DNA from: Streptomyces sp. Je 1-79
GTDB taxonomy: Bacteria > Actinomycetota > Actinomycetes > Streptomycetales > Streptomycetaceae
NCBI RefSeq assembly: GCF_025195125.1
Contig: NZ_JAMGSL010000021.1
Location: 1 to 64,000 of the forward strand
DNA: 64,000 nucleotides
Direction: 5' to 3'
Made by a program: the position numbers and the translations under genes. Positions 15,535 through 25,717 of this stretch are shown here, piece after piece (positions within the stretch are counted from its first letter, which is position 1; each line of letters opens with the position of its first letter). Under the pieces are notes generated by a model, which saw nothing but the letters and a program-made list of their open reading frames with translations, was not told the origin of the DNA and made no database searches.

Positions 15535-17484
15535 ATGCCCACCACCGCCCCGCGCCTCGGAACCGCCCTGACCCGGCTGCTGCTCGTCACAGCCGCGCTC
15601 CTCGGCACCCTGCTCGCCGGCGCCGCCCCCGCCTCCGCGCACGCCGCGCTCACCAGCAGCGACCCGCAGGACGGGGCGGTGGTCGCCACCGCCCCCAAGG
15701 ACGTCAACCTCACCTTCTCCGAACAGGTCGCCATGAGCGCCGACTCGATCCGGGTCCTCGACCCCTCGGGCAAACGCGTGGACACCTCGGAGATACGCGA
15801 CCTGTGCAGCGGATCCATCGTCAAATACGGAGTGGGACTCCGCTCCGGCCTGCCCGAAGGCACCTACACCGTCGCCTGGCAGACCGTCTCCGCCGACAGC
15901 CACCCCATCGCCGGCGCCTTCACCTTCTCCATCGGCGCCCCCTCCCAGACCACCGTCGCCCTCCCCGACACGGAAGTCGGCGGCGGACTCGTCGGCGCGC
16001 TCTACGGCATCGCCCGCTACCTCTCGTACGCCGGCTTCACCGTCCTCGTCGGCGGCAGCGCCTTCGTCCTCGCCTGCTGGCCGCGCGGCGCGAGCGTCCG
16101 GCCCGTCCAGCGGCTCGTCGTCCGCGGCTGGCTCACCCTCACCGCGGCCACCCTGGCCATGCTGCTCCTGCGCAACCCGTACACCGGCTCCGGCGAACTC
16201 TCCGACGCCTTTGACCTCGGCGGGCTCAGCTCCGTCCTGGAGACCAAGACCGGCGCCGCCCTCATCTCCCGGCTGATGCTGCTCGGCGCCGCCGCGCTCT
16301 TCGTGGCCGTGCTCTTCGGGACGTACACCAAGCGCACCGACGAGAAGGAGAAGAAGGACCTCACCTTCGGACTCGCCATCGGCGGCACCGTGGTCGCCGC
16401 CGGAATCGCCGGCACCTGGGCGCTCGCCGAACACGCCTCCACCGGCATCCAGCCGGGCATCGCGATGCCCGTCGACCTCCTCCACCTGCTGGCCGTCGCG
16501 GCCTGGCTCGGCGGCCTGACCACCCTGCTCGTCGCCCTCTACCGGGCCCCCGACATCGAACGCACGGCGGTGGAACGCTTCTCGAAGATCGCCTTCGGCT
16601 CGGTCGTCGTCCTCGCCGCCACCGGGCTCTACCAGTCCTGGCGACAGGTCGGATCCTGGTCCGCCCTGACCGGCACGGCCTACGGACAGCTCCTCCTGGC
16701 CAAGATCGGACTCGTGGCCGTCCTCGTCGGCATCGCCTGGATCTCACGACGCTGGACCCAGCGACTCGCCGCACCGGCGACTGCCGCCGTCCCTGCCGAC
16801 GGCATCGAGAGCGTGGGAGACGGCGAGAGCGACCGGGACGGCGAGGGCACCGCGGGCGGCGAGGGCGTTCAAGAAGAGGCCTCCCCGGACGAGGCCCCGG
16901 TCGACCCCGAGCGGGCCGCACAGCTCGCCCGGCAGCGGGCCGCCGTCGCCACCGCGCGCAAGAAGCGGGACCGCGACGCCGACCCCGAGCGCACCGGCCT
17001 CCGCCGCTCCGTACTCACCGAGGCCGTCGTCGCCGTCGTCCTCCTCGCCGTCACGACCGTCCTCACCACGACCGAACCCGGCCGCACCGAGGAAGAGGCG
17101 GGACGGGCCCAGTCCGCCTCCGGCTCGACCGCCGTGCCCGACCGGCCCGTCGACATCCGGCTTCCCTTCGACACCGGAAGCGTCAACGGCAAGGGCACCG
17201 TGCAGCTCACCCTCAACCCCGGACGCACCGGCGCCAACACCCTGCACCTCTTCGTCGACGGACCCGACGGCCGCGCCCTCGACGTCCCCGAGATCAAGGT
17301 CGCCTTCACCCTGAAGGCCAAGGACGTCGGCCCGCTGCCCGTCGTCCCGGACCGCATCCAGGCCGGACACTGGAGCGCCAACGGCGTACAGATCCCGATG
17401 GCAGGCGAATGGCAGATCCAGGTCACCGTCCGCACCTCCGACATCGACCAGACCACCCTCGACAAGAACGTGAAGATCGGCTGA
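15535..17484 (+). CDS. CopC-CopD fusion copper transport protein
   Basis: This 649-residue protein begins with a signal peptide ending PASA-HAALTSSDP, exposing the CopC N-terminal His. The CopC domain (residues about 37-140) ends in SADSHPIAGAFTFSIG. Eight or so CopD membrane helices follow (about 150-420). A charged cytoplasmic stretch with Glu/Asp/Lys (about 425-480) precedes a last helix (LTEAVVAVVLLAVTTVL) and a C-terminal beta-rich extracellular domain of about 120 residues. CopCD fusions import or exchange copper across the membrane in Actinobacteria. The gene lies 24 bp after the PCuAC gene and 5 bp before the peroxidase gene. Confidence 0.94.
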   Translation: MPTTAPRLGTALTRLLLVTAALLGTLLAGAAPASAHAALTSSDPQDGAVVATAPKDVNLTFSEQVAMSADSIRVLDPSGKRVDTSEIRDLCSGSIVKYGVGLRSGLPEGTYTVAWQTVSADSHPIAGAFTFSIGAPSQTTVALPDTEVGGGLVGALYGIARYLSYAGFTVLVGGSAFVLACWPRGASVRPVQRLVVRGWLTLTAATLAMLLLRNPYTGSGELSDAFDLGGLSSVLETKTGAALISRLMLLGAAALFVAVLFGTYTKRTDEKEKKDLTFGLAIGGTVVAAGIAGTWALAEHASTGIQPGIAMPVDLLHLLAVAAWLGGLTTLLVALYRAPDIERTAVERFSKIAFGSVVVLAATGLYQSWRQVGSWSALTGTAYGQLLLAKIGLVAVLVGIAWISRRWTQRLAAPATAAVPADGIESVGDGESDRDGEGTAGGEGVQEEASPDEAPVDPERAAQLARQRAAVATARKKRDRDADPERTGLRRSVLTEAVVAVVLLAVTTVLTTTEPGRTEEEAGRAQSASGSTAVPDRPVDIRLPFDTGSVNGKGTVQLTLNPGRTGANTLHLFVDGPDGRALDVPEIKVAFTLKAKDVGPLPVVPDRIQAGHWSANGVQIPMAGEWQIQVTVRTSDIDQTTLDKNVKIG

Positions 17485-17489
17485 CCGAC

Positions 17490-18749
17490 GTGCGCAACGA
17501 CGACACCCTCGAGATCTCCCGGCGCCGACTCCTCGGCACCGTCGGCGCCGCAGGCGCAGCCGGCCTCGCCCTCGGCGCGGCCGGCGGCACCGGGGTCCAC
17601 GCGGCCGTCACCGACTCCGGAACCTCGGCGACCGACACGACAGCGCTCGCGACCGTCGGAGCGACGCAGGCGATGTTTCACGGGAAACATCAAGCGGGGA
17701 TCACCCATCCGCTTCAGTCGCGCGGCCATCTGATCGCCTTCGACCTCACACCCGGAGCCGGCCGCAAGGAAGCCGCGGCACTGCTGCGCCGCTGGTCGGC
17801 CACGGCCAAAGCCCTGATGGCCGGCAAGCCCTCGACCGACGACACCGGCATCGCCCTCGACGCCGGCCCCTCCTCGCTCACGGTCACCTTCGGCTTCGGC
17901 CACTCCTTCTTCACCCGCACGGGACTCACCGCCCGCCGCCCCACCCAGCTCGACCCGCTGCCCGCCTTCTCCGCCGACGCCCTCGACCCCAAGCGGTCCG
18001 AGGGCGACCTCTGGGTACAGATCGGCGCCGACGACGCACTGGTCGCCTTCCACGCCCTGCGCGCACTGCAGAAGGACGCCGGCGCGGCCGCCACGGTCCG
18101 CTGGCAGATGAACGGCTTCAACCGGTCCGCAGGCGCCACAGCCACACCGATGACCGCCCGCAACCTCATGGGCCAGGTGGACGGCACCGGCAACCCCAAA
18201 CCGTCCGACCCCGACTTCGACCAGCGGATCTTCGTCCCCGCGGGAGCAGCAGGAACACAGGAGTGGATGGCCGGGGGCTCGTACGCCGTGGTCCGCCGAA
18301 TCCGCATGCTGCTCGACGACTGGGAGAAGCTCTCCCTCGACAAGCAGGAGAAGGTCATCGGACGGCGCAAATCCGACGGCGCCCCCCTGACCGGCGGGAC
18401 CGAGACCACCGAACCCGCCCTCGACAAGACCGGCCACGACGGCACACTCGTCATCCCCGACAACGCCCACTCCCGGATCTCCGCCCCCGAACAGAACGGC
18501 GGAGCCGCCATGCTGCGCCGCCCCTTCTCGTTCCACGACGGCATCGCCCCCGACGGCACACCCGACGCCGGACTGCTCTTCATCTGCTGGCAGGCCGATC
18601 CGCTCAGGGGCTTCGTGCCCGTGCAGCGCAAGCTCGACCGGGGCGACGCGCTCTCGCCCTTCCTCCGGCACGAGGCGAGCGGCCTCTTCGCCGTGCCGGG
18701 CGGCGCCGCACCGGGGGAATACGTGGGCCAGCGGCTTCTGGAGTCCTGA
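17490..18749 (+). CDS. Tat-exported DyP-type heme peroxidase (EfeB-like)
   Basis: GTG 17490, five bases after copCD, starts a 419-residue product with a twin-arginine signal (SRRRLLGTVGAAGAAG). DyP hallmarks are GQVDGTGNPKPSD (GxxDG), the heme-ligand region DNAHSRISAPE and MLRRPFSFHDG followed by DAGLLFICWQADPLRGF. It is closest to the EfeB/deferrochelatase class, though efeU and efeO are absent. In Streptomyces this peroxidase is linked to copper chaperones for oxidative chemistry outside the membrane, so the operon context favours a copper-connected role over iron uptake. Confidence 0.93.
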   Translation: MRNDDTLEISRRRLLGTVGAAGAAGLALGAAGGTGVHAAVTDSGTSATDTTALATVGATQAMFHGKHQAGITHPLQSRGHLIAFDLTPGAGRKEAAALLRRWSATAKALMAGKPSTDDTGIALDAGPSSLTVTFGFGHSFFTRTGLTARRPTQLDPLPAFSADALDPKRSEGDLWVQIGADDALVAFHALRALQKDAGAAATVRWQMNGFNRSAGATATPMTARNLMGQVDGTGNPKPSDPDFDQRIFVPAGAAGTQEWMAGGSYAVVRRIRMLLDDWEKLSLDKQEKVIGRRKSDGAPLTGGTETTEPALDKTGHDGTLVIPDNAHSRISAPEQNGGAAMLRRPFSFHDGIAPDGTPDAGLLFICWQADPLRGFVPVQRKLDRGDALSPFLRHEASGLFAVPGGAAPGEYVGQRLLES

Positions 18750-18776
18750 AAGCCCGGCGCCTATTAGGGTGACCGT

Positions 18777-19712
18777 ATGTCAGCCACCCGGTATACGTAT
18801 CTCGGCCCCGAAGGCACCTTCACGGAGGCCGCACTGCGTACGCTGCCCGAGGCCGCGACCCGGGAACTCATCCCGATGGTCTCCGTCCCGGCAGCACTGG
18901 ACGCCGTACGCAACGGAGAGGCCGCGGCCGCTCTCGTACCCATCGAGAACTCCGTGGAGGGCGGCGTCACCGCGACGCTGGACGAACTGGCCTCCGGCGA
19001 ACCGCTGATGATCTACCGCGAGGTGGTCCTGCCGATCGCCTTCGCTCTGCTCGTACGGCCGGGCACCACGATGTCCGAGATCAAGACGGTCACCGGTCAC
19101 CCCGTGGCCCAGCCGCAGGTGCGGAACTGGCTGCGGGGCCACCTGCCCGACGCCCTGTGGGAATCGGCCGCCTCGAACGCGGACGGGGCCCGGCTGGTGC
19201 AGGAGGGCCGCTTCGACGCCGCCTTCGCCGGCGAGTTCGCGGCGGCGACCTACGGCCTGGAGGCCGTGGTCAAGGAGATCCACGACGCGGAGAACGCCGA
19301 GACCCGGTTCGTCCTGGTGGGCCGGCCCGCCCGGCCCGCGGCGCCGACCGGCGCGGACAAGACGTCCGTGGTGCTGTGGCTGGGTGATGATCATCCGGGT
19401 GCCCTCCTCGAGCTGCTCCAGGAATTCGCCGTGCGCGGGGTCAACCTGATGCTGATCCAGTCCCGCCCGACGGGCGCGGGGATCGGTAACTACTGCTTCG
19501 CCGTGGACGCCGAGGGCCATATCTCGGACCGGCGCGTCGGCGAGGCGCTGATGGGGCTGAAGCGCATCTGCCCGAAGGTGCGGTTCCTCGGCTCGTACCC
19601 GCGAGCGGGCGTCGCCGTGAAGGACGTACGGGCGCTCCGGCGCGGGACGTCGGACGAAGAGTTCATGGCGGCCTCCGATTGGCTGGCGAGGGCCCAGGAC
19701 GGTCGGGCCTGA
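18777..19712 (+). CDS. pheA: Prephenate dehydratase
   Basis: The 311-residue enzyme converts prephenate to phenylpyruvate for phenylalanine synthesis. The N-terminal catalytic domain begins YLGPEGTFTEAAL and carries IPIENSVEGGV (VPIENSVEGG here) and the catalytic NAETRFVLVG. The C-terminal ACT domain (from about residue 200; HPGALLELLQEFAVRGVNLM with IQSRPTG) binds phenylalanine for feedback control. It is followed by a 563-bp gene-free interval and serS, the standard Streptomyces arrangement. Confidence 0.96.
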   Translation: MSATRYTYLGPEGTFTEAALRTLPEAATRELIPMVSVPAALDAVRNGEAAAALVPIENSVEGGVTATLDELASGEPLMIYREVVLPIAFALLVRPGTTMSEIKTVTGHPVAQPQVRNWLRGHLPDALWESAASNADGARLVQEGRFDAAFAGEFAAATYGLEAVVKEIHDAENAETRFVLVGRPARPAAPTGADKTSVVLWLGDDHPGALLELLQEFAVRGVNLMLIQSRPTGAGIGNYCFAVDAEGHISDRRVGEALMGLKRICPKVRFLGSYPRAGVAVKDVRALRRGTSDEEFMAASDWLARAQDGRA

Positions 19713-19749
19713 CGCGATAGTGCCCCACCGCCCCCTTCGCCGGGCGCGG

Positions 19750-20093
19750 TCGTCCACAGGTGTGAACCACTAGTCCTACCTGCATATTTTCCGACCGAAC
19801 CCATAGTTATCCACAGGGGGCCTTCTCGACCTGGGGACAAGTCGATATGGCTGAAGGGTGAGGTCGACAAATCGCCCCAGTCGTCTCCCTGTCACCCACA
19901 GGGCGCGGATCGGCTCACGTCACCCGCATTCCGTTGATCAACTCTTTAGAGCGAGCGAGTGCAGGGAATTCCCACTCGGAAGAGTGCGTGGGGCACGTTT
20001 GATCATCACAGCGCCCAGGAATTCGTTCACCATCCACAGAAGTTCCGCACAGCCTGTGGAAAACTCTGGGGCGGGGCGCCCCGCTGTGGAGAA
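19750..20093. other. Cluster of DnaA-box-like 9-mers between pheA and serS
   Basis: The 563-bp interval 19713-20275 has no supportable gene. It holds five 9-mers close to the Streptomyces DnaA box: TCGTCCACA (19750-19758), TTATCCACA (19807-19815, a perfect E. coli-type box), CCATCCACA (20030-20038), and on the other strand TTTTCCACA (20055-20063) and TTCTCCACA (20085-20093). Local AT content is higher than in the genes. No dnaA, dnaN or AT-rich unwinding element is present, so this is not oriC. A DnaA-titration or regulatory locus is likely. The serS promoter must lie in the right part of this interval. Confidence 0.6.
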
Positions 20094-20275
20094 GTCCAGT
20101 AATCCACGCGGCGGTTCGGTCAAGCCGGGCATCTCGGTCCGCCCCATTTCGGGGGCTCCGGTACCGTTTATTGACGAATAGGGAGAGCATTTTCCAATAC
20201 CGGCAATTCGGGCAAAGCGACACGCACGGCTATATCGGGTGGGGTGGGGCGAGCCCGCACCGGTAGCCTGGTGGG

Positions 20276-21565
20276 GTGATTGACCTTCGCCTGCTCCGTG
20301 AGGACCCCGACCGTGTTCGCGCCTCCCAGCGCGCCCGTGGAGAGGACGTCGAGCTCGTCGACGCCCTGCTCTCCGCCGATGAGCGGCGCAGGTCGTCCGG
20401 CGTCCGCTTCGACGAGCTCCGTTCCGAGCAGAAGGCGCTCGGCAAGCTGATCCCCAAGGCCTCCCCCGAGGAGCGCGCCGAGCTCCTGCAGAAGGCGGAA
20501 CAGCTCAAGACCGACGTCAAGGCCGCCGAGGCCGAGCAGAACGAGGCCGACGAGACCGCGCGCACGCTCCTGCTCCAGCTCGGGAACCTCGTCCACACGG
20601 ACGTGCCCGTCGGCGGCGAGGAGGACTTCGTCGTCCTGGAGACGCACGGCACGATCCGCGACTTCGCCGCCGAGGGCTTCGAGCCCAAGGACCACCTGGA
20701 GCTGGGCGAGGCGCTGGGCGCCATCGACGTCGAGCGGGGCGCCAAGGTCTCCGGCTCGCGCTTCTACTACCTGACGGGTGTCGGCGCCCTGCTGGAGCTG
20801 GCCCTCGTCAACGCGGCGATCGCGCAGGCGACCGAGGCCGGGTTCATCCCGATGCTCACGCCGGCGCTGGTCCGCCCGCGCGCCATGGAGGGCACCGGCT
20901 TCCTCGGCCAGGCCGCGGAGAACGTGTACCACCTGGAGAAGGACGACTTCTATCTCGTCGGTACGTCCGAGGTGCCGCTCGCCGCGTACCACATGGACGA
21001 GATCATCGACGCCGACAAGCTCCCGCTGCGCTACGCCGGCTTCTCGCCGTGCTTCCGCCGCGAGGCCGGCACGTACGGCAAGGACACCCGGGGCATCTTC
21101 CGGGTCCACCAGTTCGACAAGGTCGAGATGTTCTCGTACGTCGCTCCGGAGGACGCCGAGAACGAGCACAAGCGGCTCCTGGAGTGGGAGAAGCAGTGGC
21201 TGACCAGCCTTGAGCTGCCCTTCCAGGTCATCGATGTGGCCACCGGCGACCTGGGCTCCTCCGCCTCGCGCAAGTTCGACTGCGAGGCCTGGATCCCGAC
21301 GCAGGGCAAGTACCGCGAGCTGACCTCCGCGTCGAACTGCGACGGTTACCAGGCGCGCCGCCTGTCCGTGCGGATGCGCGACGAGCGGGGCGGCAAGAAG
21401 GTCGTCCAGCCGCTGTCGACGCTGAACGGCACGCTCTGCGCCGTACCGCGCACGATCGTGGCGATCCTGGAGAACCACCAGCTCCCGGACGGTTCGGTGC
21501 GCGTGCCGGAGGTGCTGCGTCCCTACTTGGGCGGCCGCGAGGTCCTGGAGCCGATCTCCAAGTGA
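20276..21565 (+). CDS. serS: Seryl-tRNA synthetase
   Basis: GTG 20276 (VIDLRLLREDPDRVRASQRA) gives 429 residues. The N-terminal coiled-coil arm (about 30-100) binds the long variable arm of tRNA-Ser. Class II motif 2 is FRREAGTYGKDTRGIFRVHQ, and motif 3 is NGTLCAVPRTIVAILENHQ. The enzyme is housekeeping. It overlaps the HAD gene downstream by four bases, and two tRNA-Ser genes (UGA and GCU) occur in the same window. Confidence 0.98.
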   Translation: MIDLRLLREDPDRVRASQRARGEDVELVDALLSADERRRSSGVRFDELRSEQKALGKLIPKASPEERAELLQKAEQLKTDVKAAEAEQNEADETARTLLLQLGNLVHTDVPVGGEEDFVVLETHGTIRDFAAEGFEPKDHLELGEALGAIDVERGAKVSGSRFYYLTGVGALLELALVNAAIAQATEAGFIPMLTPALVRPRAMEGTGFLGQAAENVYHLEKDDFYLVGTSEVPLAAYHMDEIIDADKLPLRYAGFSPCFRREAGTYGKDTRGIFRVHQFDKVEMFSYVAPEDAENEHKRLLEWEKQWLTSLELPFQVIDVATGDLGSSASRKFDCEAWIPTQGKYRELTSASNCDGYQARRLSVRMRDERGGKKVVQPLSTLNGTLCAVPRTIVAILENHQLPDGSVRVPEVLRPYLGGREVLEPISK

Positions 21566-22374
21566 GCTCCTTCCCGTACAAGCTGGTCGCGACGGACCTC
21601 GACGGCACGCTGCTGCGCGCCGACGAGTCGGTCTCGGAACGTACGCGTGACGCTCTCGCCGCCGTGGTGGCGGCGGGGGCGGCGCACATCGTCGTCACCG
21701 GCCGGTCCGTCCCGTGGACCCGGCACATCCTCGACGACCTCGGCTACGACGGGCTCGCGGTGTGCGGTCAGGGCGCGCAGGTCTACCACGCGGGCCAGCA
21801 CCGGCTGCTGACCTCGGTCACCCTGGACCGGCAGCTGGCCGGCCTGGCGCTGTCGAAGATCGAGGCCGAGGTGGGGCCGCTGGCGCTGGCCGCGAGCCGG
21901 GACGGTCTGGACGGCGAGGTGCTGATCAGCTCGGACTACCGGGTGCAGGAGGGGCCGCTCCCGTACGTCCCGTTCAAGGACCCGGCGGATCTGTGGTCGG
22001 CTCCGCTGAACAAGCTGTACATCCAGCACCCGACGCTCTCGGACGACGAGCTGGCGGGAGCCGCGCGGCAGACGGTCGGCAGTCTGGTGGACGTGGTCAT
22101 GGCGGGCCCGGGGATCGTGGAGATCCTCCCGCTGGGCCTGAGCAAGGCCACCGGCCTTTCGCTCGCGGCGCGCAGACTCGGCGTGAAGGCGGCGGAGACG
22201 ATCGCCTTCGGCGACATGCCGAACGACATCCCGATGTTCGGCTGGGCGGCGCGGGGCGTGGCGATGGCGAACGCGCACGACGAGCTGAAGGCCGTCGCGG
22301 ACGAGGTGACGTCGTCGAACGAGGACGACGGCATCGCGGTGGTGCTGGAGCGCCTGCTGGCGGCCGCGGCTTAG
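21562..22374 (+). CDS. Cof-type HAD-IIB family hydrolase
   Basis: GTG 21562 lies inside the serS stop context (GTGA), so translation is coupled. The 270-residue product has HAD motif I DLDGTLLR, motif II VTGRS, and motif IV FGDMPNDIPMF, with the C2B cap between. Cof-like phosphatases dephosphorylate sugar phosphates, pyridoxal phosphate or flavin nucleotides; specificity is unknown. The C-terminus has the family's VAMANAHDELKAVADEVTSS region. Confidence 0.93.
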   Translation: MSSFPYKLVATDLDGTLLRADESVSERTRDALAAVVAAGAAHIVVTGRSVPWTRHILDDLGYDGLAVCGQGAQVYHAGQHRLLTSVTLDRQLAGLALSKIEAEVGPLALAASRDGLDGEVLISSDYRVQEGPLPYVPFKDPADLWSAPLNKLYIQHPTLSDDELAGAARQTVGSLVDVVMAGPGIVEILPLGLSKATGLSLAARRLGVKAAETIAFGDMPNDIPMFGWAARGVAMANAHDELKAVADEVTSSNEDDGIAVVLERLLAAAA

Positions 22375-22388
22375 GACGGGCCCCTTGG

Positions 22389-22596
<208 letters not shown>

Positions 22597-22652
22597 GGGT
22601 GGGCGGCCTCGCGCGGAGAACCCGCGCGCTCGAAGCGGCCGCCCCGGCGGCG

Positions 22653-22718
22653 CTAGGGGGCGCCGCCCTGCAGGGAGCTCGACGGACTCGAACTCCGGCT
22701 CGAACTGGTGTCGGTCAT
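22653..22718 (-). CDS. Possible 21-residue Ser-rich small protein
   Basis: ATG 22718 is preceded by GGGGAGGAG at ideal distance (seven bases). The frame reads MTDTSSSRSSSPSSS and continues six more residues to TAG at 22653. It lies between the rhomboid-like gene and tRNA-Ser, on the same strand as both. The near-perfect ribosome site is the only strong evidence; no domain can be assigned to so short a chain. It could equally be a leader peptide. Confidence 0.4.
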   Translation of the reverse strand: MTDTSSSRSSSPSSSLQGGAP

Positions 22719-22778
22719 CGTCGTGCTCCTCCCCGGTCTCGCGGCCGGCCCGGCCTCAGGCGGGCGTTTCCCGCACAA

Positions 22779-23462
22779 CTAGTGTGCGCGGGGCGGGGGT
22801 TCGAGGGCCACCGATTTACCGGGCGTGACGCCCCAGGTGAGTGGCCGACAGGCCAGTCCGACGGCCAGCGAGATCGCATGTCCCAGGTCCGTGTAGGTGT
22901 GACTCGTGCACAGCGGTACGGCGAAGAAGGCCACGGCCGCCGCCAGGTAGAGCCACCGCCAGGGCCGCGGGATCCGGTACGTCAGGATGCCGACCGACGC
23001 CGCGATGCCGTAGCTGACGCCGATGTCGACGACGTGCGCCATGCTGCGCGGCACGTCGTGGTCCTGGATCGCCTCCAGGACGACCTTCTGGCTGATGAGC
23101 GTCGCCGCGATGTGCGCCGTGGCGACCGTGACGACCCATCGCAGTGTGCCGAGCCAGCGTTCGACCGGCGCGTGGAAGACCTCGAAGAGCAGCGCGTACA
23201 GAACGAGGTCCGCCGGGTCCGCGATCCAGAACGCGCTGCCGAGCAGCGCCCGGACCGGGTGGTGGGAGAGCTGGTAGAGGTTGCTGCTGTTGCGGTGGAG
23301 CAGGTGGTGCTCGAGGCCGTCGGGCGAGAGCGCGATGACGAGGCTGGTGATCGCGATGACGAGCAGCCACACATGCGTACCGGGTGACGAACGCACCCAC
23401 GACCGGATCGGTCGGGACGGTTCGCCACCCGGTGCGGCGGCGGCGCGGGTTTCGCTCGGCAT
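22779..23462 (-). CDS. Rhomboid-like integral membrane protein
   Basis: This 227-residue protein has about six membrane helices, beginning WLLVIAITSLVIAL and including DLVLYALLFEVFHAPVERWL and LYLAAAVAFFAVPL. The segment HVVDIGVSYGIAAS has a GxSxG-like GVSYG, and DLGHAISLAVGL carries a His on a later helix. These match the Ser-His dyad layout of rhomboid-fold proteins found widely in Streptomyces. Whether it is an active protease is uncertain. Phe/His-rich luminal loops precede helix 2. It is followed downstream by the short Ser-rich frame and the tRNA. Confidence 0.75.
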   Translation of the reverse strand: MPSETRAAAAPGGEPSRPIRSWVRSSPGTHVWLLVIAITSLVIALSPDGLEHHLLHRNSSNLYQLSHHPVRALLGSAFWIADPADLVLYALLFEVFHAPVERWLGTLRWVVTVATAHIAATLISQKVVLEAIQDHDVPRSMAHVVDIGVSYGIAASVGILTYRIPRPWRWLYLAAAVAFFAVPLCTSHTYTDLGHAISLAVGLACRPLTWGVTPGKSVALEPPPRAH

Positions 23463-23496
23463 CTTCAGTGCCTATCACCCCGGGCCGGGAGAATCC

Positions 23497-24900
<1,404 letters not shown>

Positions 24901-25036
24901 GACTGACTCCCGAGGGTGGTGAGGGTGTTCGGTCCCGTACGGAGCCACAGTAGTCCGGCGCTTCCCGGAGGGGCGGAGGACCCGAAGGCCAGTTGTAGGA
25001 TGACTGGGCAACCGGGCGAATGGTGGTGGAGTGGTG

Positions 25037-25717
25037 ATGGCGCTGAAGGCGGCGGGGCGGACCTCGCTGGTGGACTCGGTGGTCGAGCAGCTGCGGGAGC
25101 AGCTCGCGGAGGGGGTGTGGACGGTCGGCGACCGCATCCCGACCGAGCACGAGCTCGCCGAGCAGCTGGGCGTCGGCCGCAACACGGTCCGCGAGGCGGT
25201 ACGGGTCCTGGTCCATGCCGGGCTCCTCGAATCGCGTCAGGGCAACGGCACGTTCGTCCGTTCGACCGCCGACCCGGCTGCCGTCCTGCGTGGCATGTGC
25301 CATGCGGGGGCACGGGACGTCCTGGAGCTGCGGGTGGCGCTGGAGGCGGAGGCGGCGCGCCTCGCGGCGGTACGGCGGGACACCCACGACCTGCTGCGGC
25401 TTCGGGCGGCCCTGACGACCCTGCGCGAGGAGGGCGACCGGGACGCGGACGCGGACCTGGCCTTCCACCTGGCCGTCGTCGCGGCCACGCACAACGCGGC
25501 CTTCACCGAGGTGTACCGCTTCTTCTCCACCCAGGTGCACGAGGTGCTGGTGGACGCGCTCGGCGACCGGGAGATGCCGCCGGTCGACATCGACGCCCAT
25601 GAGGCGCTGATCGCGGCGATCGAGTCGGGGGACGCGGAGGCGGCGGAGGCGCAGGCACGCGAGCTGCTGCGCGTGCCGATGGAGACGGTGGCGGCGCTGA
25701 CGGGGGAGTCGCGGTGA
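25037..25717 (+). CDS. GntR/FadR-family transcriptional regulator
   Basis: ATG 25037 was preferred over GTG 25031; 226 residues. The N-terminal GntR winged helix is clear (IPTEHELAEQLGVGRNTVRE, then VLVHAGLLESRQGNGTFV). The C-terminal all-helical FCD domain has the metal/effector-binding residues in DADLAFHLAVVAATHN and DAHEALIAAIESGDAEAAE. It overlaps the MFS transporter start by four bases, so it probably controls that transporter; the effector is unknown. TAGGAT at 24996-25001 is a possible -10 element. Confidence 0.92.
   Translation: MALKAAGRTSLVDSVVEQLREQLAEGVWTVGDRIPTEHELAEQLGVGRNTVREAVRVLVHAGLLESRQGNGTFVRSTADPAAVLRGMCHAGARDVLELRVALEAEAARLAAVRRDTHDLLRLRAALTTLREEGDRDADADLAFHLAVVAATHNAAFTEVYRFFSTQVHEVLVDALGDREMPPVDIDAHEALIAAIESGDAEAAEAQARELLRVPMETVAALTGESR

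Noticed and set aside
17490..18749. Complete EfeUOB iron uptake operon
   Set aside because: No EfeU permease or EfeO lipoprotein; neighbours are copper proteins.
19750..20093. Origin of replication
   Set aside because: There are only about five boxes, no AT-rich unwinding region, and no dnaA/dnaN or gyrase genes beside it. A titration or regulatory cluster fits better.
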